From the NCBI GenBank assembly GCA_038025085.1, contig CM076141.1, positions 25,482,501 to 25,546,500 of the forward strand: a stretch of 64,000 nt of DNA. Reading direction: 5' to 3'. The translations under genes were made by a program, and so were the position numbers. The DNA is from Tetragonia tetragonoides. Its lineage: Eukaryota > Streptophyta > Magnoliopsida > Caryophyllales > Aizoaceae. Positions 1 to 12,900 of the stretch are shown here, in pieces. Below the pieces are notes generated by a model, which did no database searches, was not told the origin of the DNA, and saw only the letters and a program-made list of their open reading frames with translations. The stretch's first letter is position 1. Each line of letters begins with the position of its first letter.

Positions 1-3000
1 AGCATCCAAATAATTTGTTTGCATTCATTTGAGTGTGGAACTACACCTAGGATGTTTACAAGTACAAACAAGCTTCAACTCAAGCTGTTGAATGAATTTA
101 CGCGTTTTAACAGCTCTTACGACTAGGGTGATAGAAATTGAGTTCTTTTGTGTTGTATATTAAGATAAAGCATCCAAATACTTTGTTTACATTCATTTGA
201 GTGTGAAATTACACCTAGGATGTTTACAGTTACAAACAAGCTTCAACTTAAGCTTTTGAATGCATTTACGGGTTTTAACAGCTCTTCCGACTAGGGTGAA
301 AGAGATTTGAGTTCTTTTGTATTGTATATTAAGAGAAAGCATCCAAATACTTTGTGTCCATTCATTTGAGTGTGAAACTATACCTATGATGCTTACAGTT
401 ACAAACAAGCTTCAACTCAAGCTTTTGAATGCATTTACGCGTTTTTAAAAGCTCATACGAGTAGGGTGAAAGAGATTTGAGTTCTTTTGTGTTGTATATT
501 AAGAGAAAGCATCCAAATACTTTGTGTCCATTCATTTGAGTGTGAAACTATACCTACGATGCTTACAGTTACAAACAAGCTTCAACTCAAGCTTTTGAAT
601 GAATTTACGCGTTTTAAAAGCTCATACAAGTAGGGTCAAAGAGATTTAAGTTCTTTTGTATTGTATATTAAGAGAAAGCATCCAAATACTTTGTTTGCAT
701 TCATTTGAGCGTGAAACTACACCTAGGATGTTTACAGTTACAAACAAGCTTCAACTCAAGCGTTTGAATGCATTTACGCGTTTTAAAAGCTCATACGAGT
801 AGGGTGAAAGAGATTTGAGTTCTTTTGTGTTGTAAATTAAGAGAAAGCATCCAAATACTTTGTTTGCATTCATTTGAGTGTGAAACTATACCTAGGATGT
901 TTACAGTTACAAACAAGCTTCAACTCAAGCTTTTGAATGCATTTACGCGTTTTTAAAAGCTCATACGAGTAGGGTGAAAGAGATTTGAGTTCTTTTGTGT
1001 TGTATATTAAGAGAAAGCATCCAAATACTTTGTTTGCATTCATTTGAGTGTGCAATTACACCTAGGATGTTTACAAGTACAAACAAGCTTCAACTCAAGC
1101 TGCTGAATGAATTTACGCGTTTTAACAGCTCTTACGACTAGGGTGATAGAAATTGAGTTCTTTTGTGTTGTATATTAAGAGAAAGCATCCAAATAATTTG
1201 TTTGCATTCATTTGAGTGTGGAACTACACCTAGGATGTTTACAAGTACAAACAAGCTTCAACTCAAGCTGTTGAATGAATTTACGCGTTTTAACAGCTCT
1301 TACGACTAGGGTGATAGAAATTGAGTTCTTTTGTGTTGTATATTAAGATAAAGCATCCAAATACTTTGTTTACATTCATTTGAGTGTGAAATTACACCTA
1401 GGATGTTTACAGTTACAAACAAGCTTCAACTCAAGCTTTTGAATGCATTTACGGGTTTTAACAGCTCTTCCGACTAGGGTGAAAGAGATTTGAGTTCTTT
1501 TGTATTGTATATTAAGAGAAAGCATCCAAATACTTTGTGTCCATTCATTTGAGTGTGAAACTATACCTATGATGCTTACAGTTACAAACAAGCTTCAACT
1601 CAAGCTTTTGAATGCATTTACGCGTTTTTAAAAGCTCATACGAGTAGGGTGAAAGAGATTTGAGTTCTTTTGTGTTGTATATTAAGAGAAAGCATCCAAA
1701 TACTTTGTTTGCATTCATTTGAGTGTGAAACTACACCTAGGATGTTTACAAGTACGAACAAGCTTCAACTCAAGCTGTTGAATGAATTTACGCGTTTTAA
1801 CAGCTCTTACGACTAGGGTGATAGAAATTGAGTTCTTTTGTGTTGTATATTAAGATAAAGCATCCAAATACTTTGTTTACATTCATTTGAGTGTGAAATT
1901 ACACCTAGGATGTTTACAGTTACAAACAAGCTTCAACTCAAGCTTTTGATTGCATTTACGCGTTTTAAAAGCTCATACGAGTAGGGTGAAAGAGATTTGA
2001 GTTCTTTTGTGTTGTATATTAAGAGAAAGCATCCAAATACTTTGTTTGCATTCATTTGAGTGTCAAACTACACCTAGGATGTTTACAAGTACGAACATCT
2101 TTCAACTCAAGCTTTTGAATGCATTTACGCGTTTTAAAAGCTCATACGAGTAGGGTGAAAGAGATTTGAGTTCTTTTATGTTTTATATTAAGAGAAAGCA
2201 TCCAAATACGTTGTTTGCATTCATTTAAGTGTGAAACTACACCTAGGATGTTTACAAGTACAAACAAGCTTCAACTCAAGCTGCTGAATGAATTTACGCG
2301 TTTTAACAGCTCTTACGACTAGGGTGATAGAAATTGAGTTCTTTTGTGTTGTACATTAAGAGAAAGCATCCAAATACTTTGTTTGCTTTCAGTTGAGTGT
2401 GAAATAACACCAGGGATGTTTACAAGTACAAACAAGCTTCAACTCAAGCTTTTGAATGCATTTACGGGTTTTAACAGCTCTTCCGACTAGGGTGATAGAA
2501 ATTGAGTTCTTTTGTGTTGTATATTAAGAGAAAGCATCCAAATACTTTGTTTGCATTCATTTGAGTGTGAAACTACACCTAGGATGTTTACAGTTACAAA
2601 CAAGCTTCAACTCAAGCTTTTGAATGCATTTACGCGTTTTAGAAGTTCATATGAGTAGGGTGAAAGAGATTTGAGTTCTTTTGTATTGTATATTAAGAGA
2701 AAGCATCCAAATACGTTGTTTGCATTCATTTGTGTGTGAAACTACGACCTAGGATGTTTACAGTTACAAACAAGCTTCAACTCAAGCTTTTGAATGCATT
2801 TAAGCGTTTTTAAAAGCTCATACGAGTAGGGTGAAAGAGATTTGAGTTCTTTTGTATTGTATATTATGAGAAAGCATCCAAATACTTTGTTTGCATTCAT
2901 TTGAGTGTGAAATTACACCTAGGATGTTTACAAGTACAAACAAGCTTCAACTCAAGCTTTTGAATGTATTTACGAATTTTAAAAGCTCATACGAGTAGGG

Positions 3001-6000
3001 TGAAATAGAGTAGAGTTCTTTTGTATTGTATATTAAGAGAAAGCATCCAAATACTTTGTTTGCATTCATTTGAGTGTGAAATTACACCTAGGATGTTTAC
3101 AAGTACAAACAAGCTTCAACTCAAGCTTTTGAATGTATTTACGCATTTTAAAAGCTCATACGAGTAGGGTGAAAGAGATTTGAGTTCTTTTGTATTGTAT
3201 ATTACGAGAAAGCATCCAAATACTTTGTTTGCATTCATTTGAGTGTGGAACTACACCTAGGATGTTTACAAGTACAAACAAGCTTCAACTCAAGCTGTTG
3301 AATGAATTTACGCGTTTTAACAGCTCTTATGACTAGGGTGATAGAAATTGAGTTCTTTTGTGTTGTATATTAAGAGAAAGCATCCAAATACTTTGTGTCC
3401 ATTCATTTGAGTGTCAAACTACAGCTAGGATGTTTACAAGTACGAACAAGCTTCAACTCAAGCTTTTGAATGCATTTACGCGTTTTAAAAGCTCATACGA
3501 GTAGGGTGAAAGAGATTTGAGTTCTTTTGTGTTGTATATTAAGAGAAAGCATCCAAATACTTTGTTTGCATTCATTTGAGTGTGAAATTACACCTAGGAT
3601 GTTTACAAGTACAAACAAGCTTCAACTCAAGGTTTTGAATGTATTTACGCATTTTAAAAGCTCATACGAGTAGGGTCAAAGAGATTTGAGTTCTTTTGTA
3701 TTGTATACTAAGAGAATGCATCCAAATACTTTGTGTCCATTCATTTGAGTGTGAAACAATACCTAGGATGTTTACAGTTACAAACAAGCTTCAACTCAAG
3801 CTTTTGAATGCATTTACGCGTTTTAAAAGCTCATACGTGTATGGTGAAAGAGATTTGAGTTCTTTTATGTTTTATATTAAGAGAAAGCATCCAAATACGT
3901 TGTTTGCATTCATTTAAGTGTGAAACTACACCTAGGATGTTTACCAAGTACAAACAAGCTTCAACTCAAGCTGCTGAATGAATTTACGCGTTTTAACAGC
4001 TCTTACGACTAGGGTGATAGAAATTGAGTTCTTTTGTGTTGTATATTAAGAGAAAGCATCCAAATACTTTGTTTGCTTTCATTTGAGTGTGAAATAACAC
4101 CAGGGATGTTTACAAGTACGAACAAGCTTCAACTCAAGCTTTTGAATGCATTTACGCGTTTTAAAAGCTCATACGAGTAGGGTGAAAGAGATTTGAGTTC
4201 TTTTGTGTTGTATATTAAGAGAAATCATCCAAATACTTTGTTTGCATTCATTTGAGTGTGAAACTGCACCTAGGATGATTATAGTTACAAACAAGCTTCA
4301 ACTCAAGCTTTTGAATGCATTTACGCGTTTTAAAAGTTCATATGAGTAGGGTGAAAGAGATTTGAGTTCTTTTGTGTTGTATATTAAGAGAAAGCATCCA
4401 AATACTTTGTTTGCATTCATTTGAGTGTGCAATTACACCTAGGATGTTTACAAGTACAAACAAGCTTCAACTCAAGCTGCTGAATGAATTTACGCGTTTT
4501 AACAGCTCTTACGACTAGGGTGATAGAAATTGAGTTCTTTTGTGTTGTATATTAAGAGAAAGCATCCAAATAATTTGTTTGCATTCATTTGAGTGTGGAA
4601 CTACACCTAGGATGTTTACAAGTACAAACAAGCTTCAACTCAAGCTGTTGAATGAATTTACGCGTTTTAACAGCTCTTACGACTAGGGTGATAGAAATTG
4701 AGTTCTTTTGTGTTGTATATTAAGATAAAGCATCCAAATACTTTGTTTACATTCATTTGAGTGTGAAATTACACCTAGGATGTTTACAGTTACAAACAAG
4801 CTTCAACTCAAGCTTTTGAATGCATTTACGGGTTTTAACAGCTCTTCCGACTAGGGTGAAAGAGATTTGAGTTCTTTTGTATTGTATATTAAGAGAAAGC
4901 ATCCAAATACTTTGTGTCCATTCATTTGAGTGTGAAACTATACCTACGATGCTTACAGTTACAAACAAGCTTCAACTCAAGCTTTTGAATGCATTTACGC
5001 GTTTTTAAAAGCTCATACGAGTAGGGTGAAAGAGATTTGAGTTCTTTTGTGTTGTATATTAAGAGAAAGCATCCAAATACTTTGTTTGCATTCATTTGAG
5101 TGTGAAACTACACCTAGGATGTTTACAAGTACGAACAAGCTTCAACTCAAGCTGTTGAATGAATTTACGCGTTTTAACAGCTCTTACGACTAGGGTGATA
5201 GAAATTGAGTTCTTTTGTGTTGTATATTCAGAGAAAGCATCCAAATACTTTGTGTCCATTCATTTGAGTGTGAAACTATACCTAGGATGTTTACAGTTAC
5301 AAACAAGCTTCAACTCATGGTTTTGAATGCATTTACGCGTTTTAAAAGCTCATACGTGTAGGGTGAAAGAGATTTGAGTTCTTTTATGTTTTATATTAAG
5401 AGAAAGCATCCAAATACGTTGTTTGCATTCATTTAAGTGTGAAACTACACCTAGGATGTTTACAAGTACAAACAAGCTTCAACTCAAGCTGCTGAATGAA
5501 TTTACGCGTTTTAACAGCTCTTACGACTAGGGTGATAGAAATTGAGTTCTTTTGTGTTGTATATTAAGAGAAAGCATCCAAATACTTTGTTTGCTTTCAT
5601 TTGAGTGTGAAATAACACCAGGGATGTTTACAAGTACAAACAAGCTTCAACTCAAGCTTTTGAATGCATTTACGGGTTTTAACAGCTCTTCCGACTAGGG
5701 TGATAGAAATTGAGTTCTTTTGTGTTGTATATTAAGAGAAAGCATCCAAATACTTTGTTTGCATTCATTTGAGTGTGAAACTATACCTAGGATGTTTACA
5801 GTTACAAACAAGCTTCAACTCAAGCTTTTGAATGCATTTACGCGTTTAAAAAGCTCATATGAGTAGGGTGAAAGAGATTTGAGTTCTTTTGTATTGTATA
5901 TTAAGAGAAAGCATCCAAATACGTTGTTTGCATTCATTTGTGTGTGAAACTACGACCTAGGATAATTACAGTTACAAACAAGCTTCAACTCAAGCTTTTG

Positions 6001-6950
6001 AATGCATTTAAGCGTTTTTAAAAGCTCATACGAGTAGGGTGAAAGAGATTTGAGTTCTTTTGTGTTGTATATTATGAGAAAGCATCCAAATACTTTGTTT
6101 GCATTCATTTGAGTGTGAAATTACACCTAGGATGTTTACAAGTACAAACAAGCTTCAACTCAAGCTTTTGAATGTATTTACGAATTTTAAAAGCTCATAC
6201 GAGTAGGGTGAAATAGAGTAGAGTTCTTTTGTATTGTATATTAAGAGAAAGCATCCAAATACTTTGTTTGCATTCATTTGAGTGTGAAATACCACCAGGG
6301 TTGTTTACAAGTACAAACAAGCTTCAACTCAAGCTTTTGAATGCATTTACGCGTTTTAAAAGCTCATACGAGTAGGGTGAAAGAGATTTGAGTTCTTTTG
6401 TGTTGTATATTAAGAGAAAGCTTCCAAATACTTTGTTTGTATTCATTTGAGTGTCAAACTACAGCTAGGATGTTTACAAGTACGAACAAGCTTCAACTCA
6501 AGCTTTTGAATGTATTTACGCATTTAAAAAGCTCATACGAGTAGGGTGAAAGAGATTTGAGTTCTTTTGTATTGTATATTACGAGAAAGCATCCAAATAC
6601 GTTGTTTGCATTCATTTAAGTGTGAAACTACACCTAGGATGTTTACCAAGTACAAACAAGCTTCAACTCAAGCTTTTGAATGTATTTACGCATTTTAAAA
6701 GCTCATACGAGTAGGGTGAAAGAGATTTGAGTTCTTTTGTATTGTATATTAAGAGAAAGCATCCAAATACTTTGTTTGCATTCATTTGAGTGTGGAACTA
6801 CACCTAGGATGTTTACAAGTACAAACAAGCTTCAACTCAAGCTTTTGAATGTATTTACGCATTTAAAAAGCTCATACGAGTAGGGTGAAAGAGATTTGAG
6901 TTCTTTTGTATTGTATATTACGAGAAAGCATCCAAATACGTTGTTTGCAT

Positions 6951-8470
6951 TCATTTAAGTGTGAAACTACACCTAGGATGTTTACCAAGTACAAACAAGC
7001 TTCAACTCAAGCTGCTGAATGAATTTACGCGTTTTAACAGCTCTTACGACTAGGGTGATAGAAATTGAGTTCTTTTGTGTTGTATATTAAGAGAAAGCAT
7101 CCAAATACTTTGTTTGCTTTCATTTGAGTGTGAAATAACACCAGGGATGTTTACAAGTACAAACAAGCTTCAACTCAAGCTTTTGAATGCATTTACGCGT
7201 TTTAAAAGCTCATACGAGTAGGGTGAAAGAGATTTGAGTTCTTTTGTGTTGTATATTAAGAGAAAGCTTCCAAATACTTTGTTTGCATTCATTTGAGTGT
7301 CAAACTACAGCTAGGATGTTTACAAGTACGAACAAGCTTCAACTCAAGCTTTTGAATGCATTTACGCGTTCTAAAAGCTCATACGAGTAGGGTGAAAGAG
7401 ATTTGAGTTCTTTTGTATTGTATATTATGAGAAAGCATCCAAATACTTTGTTTGCATTCATTTGAGTGTGAAATTACACCTAGGATGTTTACAAGTACAA
7501 ACAAGCTTCAACTCAAGCTTTTGAATGTATTTACGAATTTTAAAAGCTCATACGAGTAGGGTGAAATAGAGTAGAGTTCTTTTGTATTGTATATTAAGAG
7601 AAAGCATCCAAATACTTTGTTTGCATTCATTTGAGTGTGAAATTACACCTAGGATGTTTACAAGTACAAACAAGCTTCAACTCAAGCTTTTGAATGTATT
7701 TACGCATTTTAAAAGCTCATACGAGTAGGGTGAAAGAGATTTGAGTTCTTTTGTATTGTATATTACGAGAAAGCATCCAAATACGTTGTTTGCATTCATT
7801 TAAGTGTGAAACTACACCTAGGATGTTTACCAAGTACAAACAAGCTTCAACTCAAGCTGCTGAATGAATTTACGCGTTTTAACAGCTCTTACGACTAGGG
7901 TGATAGAAATTGAGTTCTTTTGTGTTGTATATTAAGAGAAAGCATCCAAATACTTTGTTTGCTTTCATTTGAGTGTGAAATAACACCAGGGATGTTTACA
8001 AGTACAAACAAGCTTCAACTCAAGCTTTTGAATGCATTTACGCGTTTTAAAAGCTCATACGAGTAGGGTGAAAGAGATTTGAGTTCTTTTGTGTTGTATA
8101 TTAAGAGAAATCATCCAAATACTTTGTTTGTATTCATTTGAGTGTGAAACTGCACCTAGGATGATTACAGTTACAAACAAGCTTCAACTCAAGCTTTTGA
8201 ATGCATTTACGCGTTTTAAAAGTTCATACGAGTAGGGTGAAAGAGATATGAGTTCTTTTGTGTTGTATATTAAGAGAAAGCATCCAAATACTTTGTTTGC
8301 ATTCATTTGAGTGTGCAATTACACCTAGGATGTTTACAAGTACAAACAAGCTTCAACTCAAGCTGCTAAATGAATTTACGCGTTTTAACAGCTCTTACGA
8401 CTAGGGTGATAGAAATTGAGTTCTTTTGTGTTGTATATTAAGAGAAAGCATCCAAATACTTTGTTTGCTT
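6951..8470. repeat. Higher-order block, 9 monomers (1520 bp), copy 1
   Basis: The sequence from 6951 matches the sequence from 8471 at a constant offset of 1520 bp (about nine monomers). Both copies share rare variants: an extra c in tttaccaagt, the caccaggg variant that replaces CCTAGG, aagcttccaaa in place of aagcatccaaa, and the taggatgatt variant. The match starts and ends inside monomers, as expected for a tandem duplication by unequal exchange. Boundaries are accurate to about 20 bp. Confidence 0.85.
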
Positions 8471-9990
8471 TCATTTAAGTGTGAAACTACACCTAGGATG
8501 TTTACCAAGTACAAACAAGCTTCAACTCAAGCTGCTGAATGAATTTACGCGTTTTAACAGCTCTTACGACTAGGGTGATAGAAATTGAGTTCTTTTGTGT
8601 TGTATATTAAGAGAAAGCATCCAAATACTTTGTTTGCTTTCATTTGAGTGTGAAATAACACCAGGGATGTTTACAAGTACAAACAAGCTTCAACTCAAGC
8701 TTTTGAATGCATTTACGCGTTTTAAAAGCTCATACGAGTAGGGTGAAAGAGATTTGAGTTCTTTTGTGTTGTATATTAAGAGAAAGCTTCCAAATACTTT
8801 GTTTGCATTCATTTGAGTGTCAAACTACAGCTAGGATGTTTACAAGTACGAACAAGCTTCAACTCAAGCTTTTGAATGCATTTACGCGTTCTAAAAGCTC
8901 ATACGAGTAGGGTGAAAGAGATTTGAGTTCTTTTGTATTGTATATTATGAGAAAGCATCCAAATACTTTGTTTGCATTCATTTGAGTGTGAAATTACACC
9001 TAGGATGTTTACAAGTACAAACAAGCTTCAACTCAAGCTTTTGAATGTATTTACGAATTTTAAAAGCTCATACGAGTAGGGTGAAATAGAGTAGAGTTCT
9101 TTTGTATTGTATATTAAGAGAAAGCATCCAAATACTTTGTTTGCATTCATTTGAGTGTGAAATTACACCTAGGATGTTTACAAGTACAAACAAGCTTCAA
9201 CTCAAGCTTTTGAATGTATTTACGCATTTTAAAAGCTCATACGAGTAGGGTGAAAGAGATTTGAGTTCTTTTGTATTGTATATTACGAGAAAGCATCCAA
9301 ATACGTTGTTTGCATTCATTTAAGTGTGAAACTACACCTAGGATGTTTACCAAGTACAAACAAGCTTCAACTCAAGCTGCTGAATGAATTTACGCGTTTT
9401 AACAGCTCTTACGACTAGGGTGATAGAAATTGAGTTCTTTTGTGTTGTATATTAAGAGAAAGCATCCAAATACTTTGTTTGCTTTCATTTGAGTGTGAAA
9501 TAACACCAGGGATGTTTACAAGTACAAACAAGCTTCAACTCAAGCTTTTGAATGCATTTACGCGTTTTAAAAGCTCATACGAGTAGGGTGAAAGAGATTT
9601 GAGTTCTTTTGTGTTGTATATTAAGAGAAATCATCCAAATACTTTGTTTGTATTCATTTGAGTGTGAAACTGCACCTAGGATGATTACAGTTACAAACAA
9701 GCTTCAACTCAAGCTTTTGAATGCATTTACGCGTTTTAAAAGTTCATACGAGTAGGGTGAAAGAGATATGAGTTCTTTTGTGTTGTATATTAAGAGAAAG
9801 CATCCAAATACTTTGTTTGCATTCATTTGAGTGTGCAATTACACCTAGGATGTTTACAAGTACAAACAAGCTTCAACTCAAGCTGCTAAATGAATTTACG
9901 CGTTTTAACAGCTCTTACGACTAGGGTGATAGAAATTGAGTTCTTTTGTGTTGTATATTAAGAGAAAGCATCCAAATAATTTGTTTGCAT
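8471..9990. repeat. Higher-order block, 9 monomers (1520 bp), copy 2
   Basis: Second copy of the 1520 bp block, directly adjoining the first. Variant order is the same as in copy 1. Divergence begins near 9980, where this copy reads aaataatttg and the equivalent place at the end of copy 1 reads aaatactttg. Confidence 0.85.
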
Positions 9991-12900
9991 TCATTTGAGT
10001 GTGGAACTACACCTAGGATGTTTACAAGTACAAACAAGCTTCAACTCAAGCTGTTGAATGAATTTACGCGTTTTAACAGCTCTTACGACTAGGGTGATAG
10101 AAATTGAGTTCTTTTGTGTTGTATATTAAGATAAAGCATCCAAATACTTTGTTTACATTCATTTGAGTGTGAAATTACACCTAGGATGTTTACAGTTACA
10201 AACAAGCTTCAACTCAAGCTTTTGAATGCATTTACGGGTTTTAACAGCTCTTCCGACTAGGGTGAAAGAGATTTGAGTTCTTTTGTATTGTATATTAAGA
10301 GAAAGCATCCAAATACTTTGTGTCCATTCATTTGAGTGTGAAACTATACCTACGATGCTTACAGTTACAAACAAGCTTCAACTCAAGCTGTTGAATGAAT
10401 TTACGCGTTTTAACAGCTCTTACGACTAGGGTGATAGAAATTGAGTTCTTTTGTATTGTATATTAAGAGAAAGCATCCAAATACTTTGTGTCCATTCATT
10501 TGAGTGTGAAACTATACCTAGGATGTTTACAGTTACAAACAAGCTTCAACTCATGCTTTTGAATGCATTTACGCGTTTTAAAAGCTCATACGTGTAGGGT
10601 GAAAGAGATTTGAGTTCTTTTATGTTTTATATTAAGAGAAAGCATCCAAATACGTTGTTTGCATTCATTTAAGTGTGAAACTACACCTAGGATGTTTACA
10701 AGTACAAACAAGCTTCAACTCAAGCTGCTGAATGAATTTACGCGTTTTAACAGCTCTTACGACTAGGGTGATAGAAATTGAGTTCTTTTGTGTTGTATAT
10801 TAAGAGAAAGCATCCAAATACTTTGTTTGCTTTCATTTGAGTGTGAAATAACACCAGGGATGTTTACAAGTACAAACAAGCTTCAACTCAAGCTTTTGAA
10901 TGCATTTACGGGTTTTAACAGCTCTTCCGACTAGGGTGATAGAAATTGAGTTCTTTTGTGTTGTATATTAAGAGAAAGCATCCAAATACTTTGTTTGCAT
11001 TCATTTGAGTGTGAAACTATACCTAGGACGTTTACAGTTACAAACAAGCTTCAACTCAAGCTTTTGAATGCATTTACGCGTTTAAAAAGCTCATATGAGT
11101 AGGGTGAAAGAGATTTGAGTTCTTTTGTATTGTATATTAAGAGAAAGCATCCAAATACGTTGTTTGCATTCATTTGTGTGTGAAACTACGACCTAGGATA
11201 ATTACAGTTACAAACAAGCTTCAACTCAAGCTTTTGAATGCATTTAAGCGTTTTTAAAAGCTCATACGAGTAGGGTGAAAGAGATTTGAGTTCTTTTGTG
11301 TTGTATATTATGAGAAAGCATCCAAATACTTTGTTTGCATTCATTTGAGTGTGAAATTACACCTAGGATGTTTACAAGTACAAACAAGCTTCAACTCAAG
11401 CTTTTGAATGTATTTACGAATTTTAAAAGCTCATACGAGTAGGGTGAAATAGAGTAGAGTTCTTTTGTATTGTATATTAAGAGAAAGCATCCAAATACTT
11501 TGTTTGCATTCATTTGAGTGTGAAATTACACCTAGGATGTTTACAAGTACAAACAAGCTTCAACTCAAGCTTTTGAATGTATTTACGCATTTTAAAAGCT
11601 CATACGAGTAGGGTGAAAGAGATTTGAGTTCTTTTGTATTGTATATTAAGAGAAAGCATCCAAATACTTTGTTTGCATTCATTTGAGTGTGGAACTACAC
11701 CTAGGATGTCTACAAGTACAAACAAGCTTCAACTCAAGCTGTTGAATGAATTTACGCGTTTTAACAGCTCTTACGACTAGGGTGATAGAAATTGAGTTCT
11801 TTTGTGTTGTATATTAAGAGAAAGCATCCAAATACTTTGTTTACATTCATTTGAGTGTGAAATTACACCTAGGATGTTTACAGTTACAAACAAGCTTCAA
11901 CTCAAGCTTTTGAATGCATTTACGCGTTGTAAAAGCTCATACGAGTAGGGTGAAAGAGATTTGAGTTCTTTTGTGTTGTATATTAAGAGAAAGCATCCAA
12001 ATACTTTGTTTGCATTCATTTGAGTGTCAAACTACACCTAGGATGTTTACAAGTACGAACAAGCTTCAACTCAAGCTTTTGAATGCATTTACGCGTTTTA
12101 AAAGCTCATACGAGTAGGGTGAAAGAGATTTGAGTTCTTTTGTGTTGTATATTAAGAGAGAGCATCCAAATACTTTGTTTGCATTCATTTGAGTGTGAAA
12201 TTACACCTAGGATGTTTACAAGTACAAACAAGCTTCAACTCAAGCTGCTGAATGAATTTACGCGTTTTAACAGCTCTTACGACTAGGGTGATAGAAATTG
12301 AGTTCTTTTGTGTTGTATATTAAGAGAAAGCATCCAAATAATTTGTTTGCATTCATTTGAGTGTGGAACTACACCTAGGATTTTTACAAGTACAAACAAG
12401 CTTCAACTCAAGCTGTTGAATGAATTTACGCGTTTTAACAGCTCTTACGACTAGGGTGATAGAAATTGAGTTCTTTTGTGTTGTATATTAAGATAAAGCA
12501 TCCAAATACTTTGTTTACATTCATTTGAGTGTGAAATTACACCTAGGATGTTTACAGTTACAAACAAGCTTCAACTCAAGCTTTTGAATGCATTTACGGG
12601 TTTTAACAGCTCTTCCGACTAGGGTGAAAGAGATTTGAGTTCTTTTGTATTGTATATTAAGAGAAAGCATCCAAATACTTTGTGTCCATTCATTTGAGTG
12701 TGAAACTATACCTACGATGCTTACAGTTACAAACAAGCTTCAACTCAAGCTTTTGAATGCATTTAAGCGTTTTTAAAAGCTCATACGAGTAGGGTGAAAG
12801 AGATTTGAGTTCTTTTGTGTTGTATATTAATAGAGAGCATCCAAATACTTTGTTTGCATTCATTTGAGTGTGAAATTACACCTAGGATGTTTACAAGTAC

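Noticed and set aside
121..135. Telomere-like tagggt motif in every monomer
   Set aside because: Only six or seven bases match the plant telomeric unit, once per monomer and never in tandem.
193..408. Recurrent minus-strand 71-codon open frames starting MFV, repeated many times across the array
   Set aside because: They span about 1.3 monomers and recur only because the same monomer pairs recur. Related monomers carry stops or shifts in the same frame, and there is no domain. They are repeat by-products.
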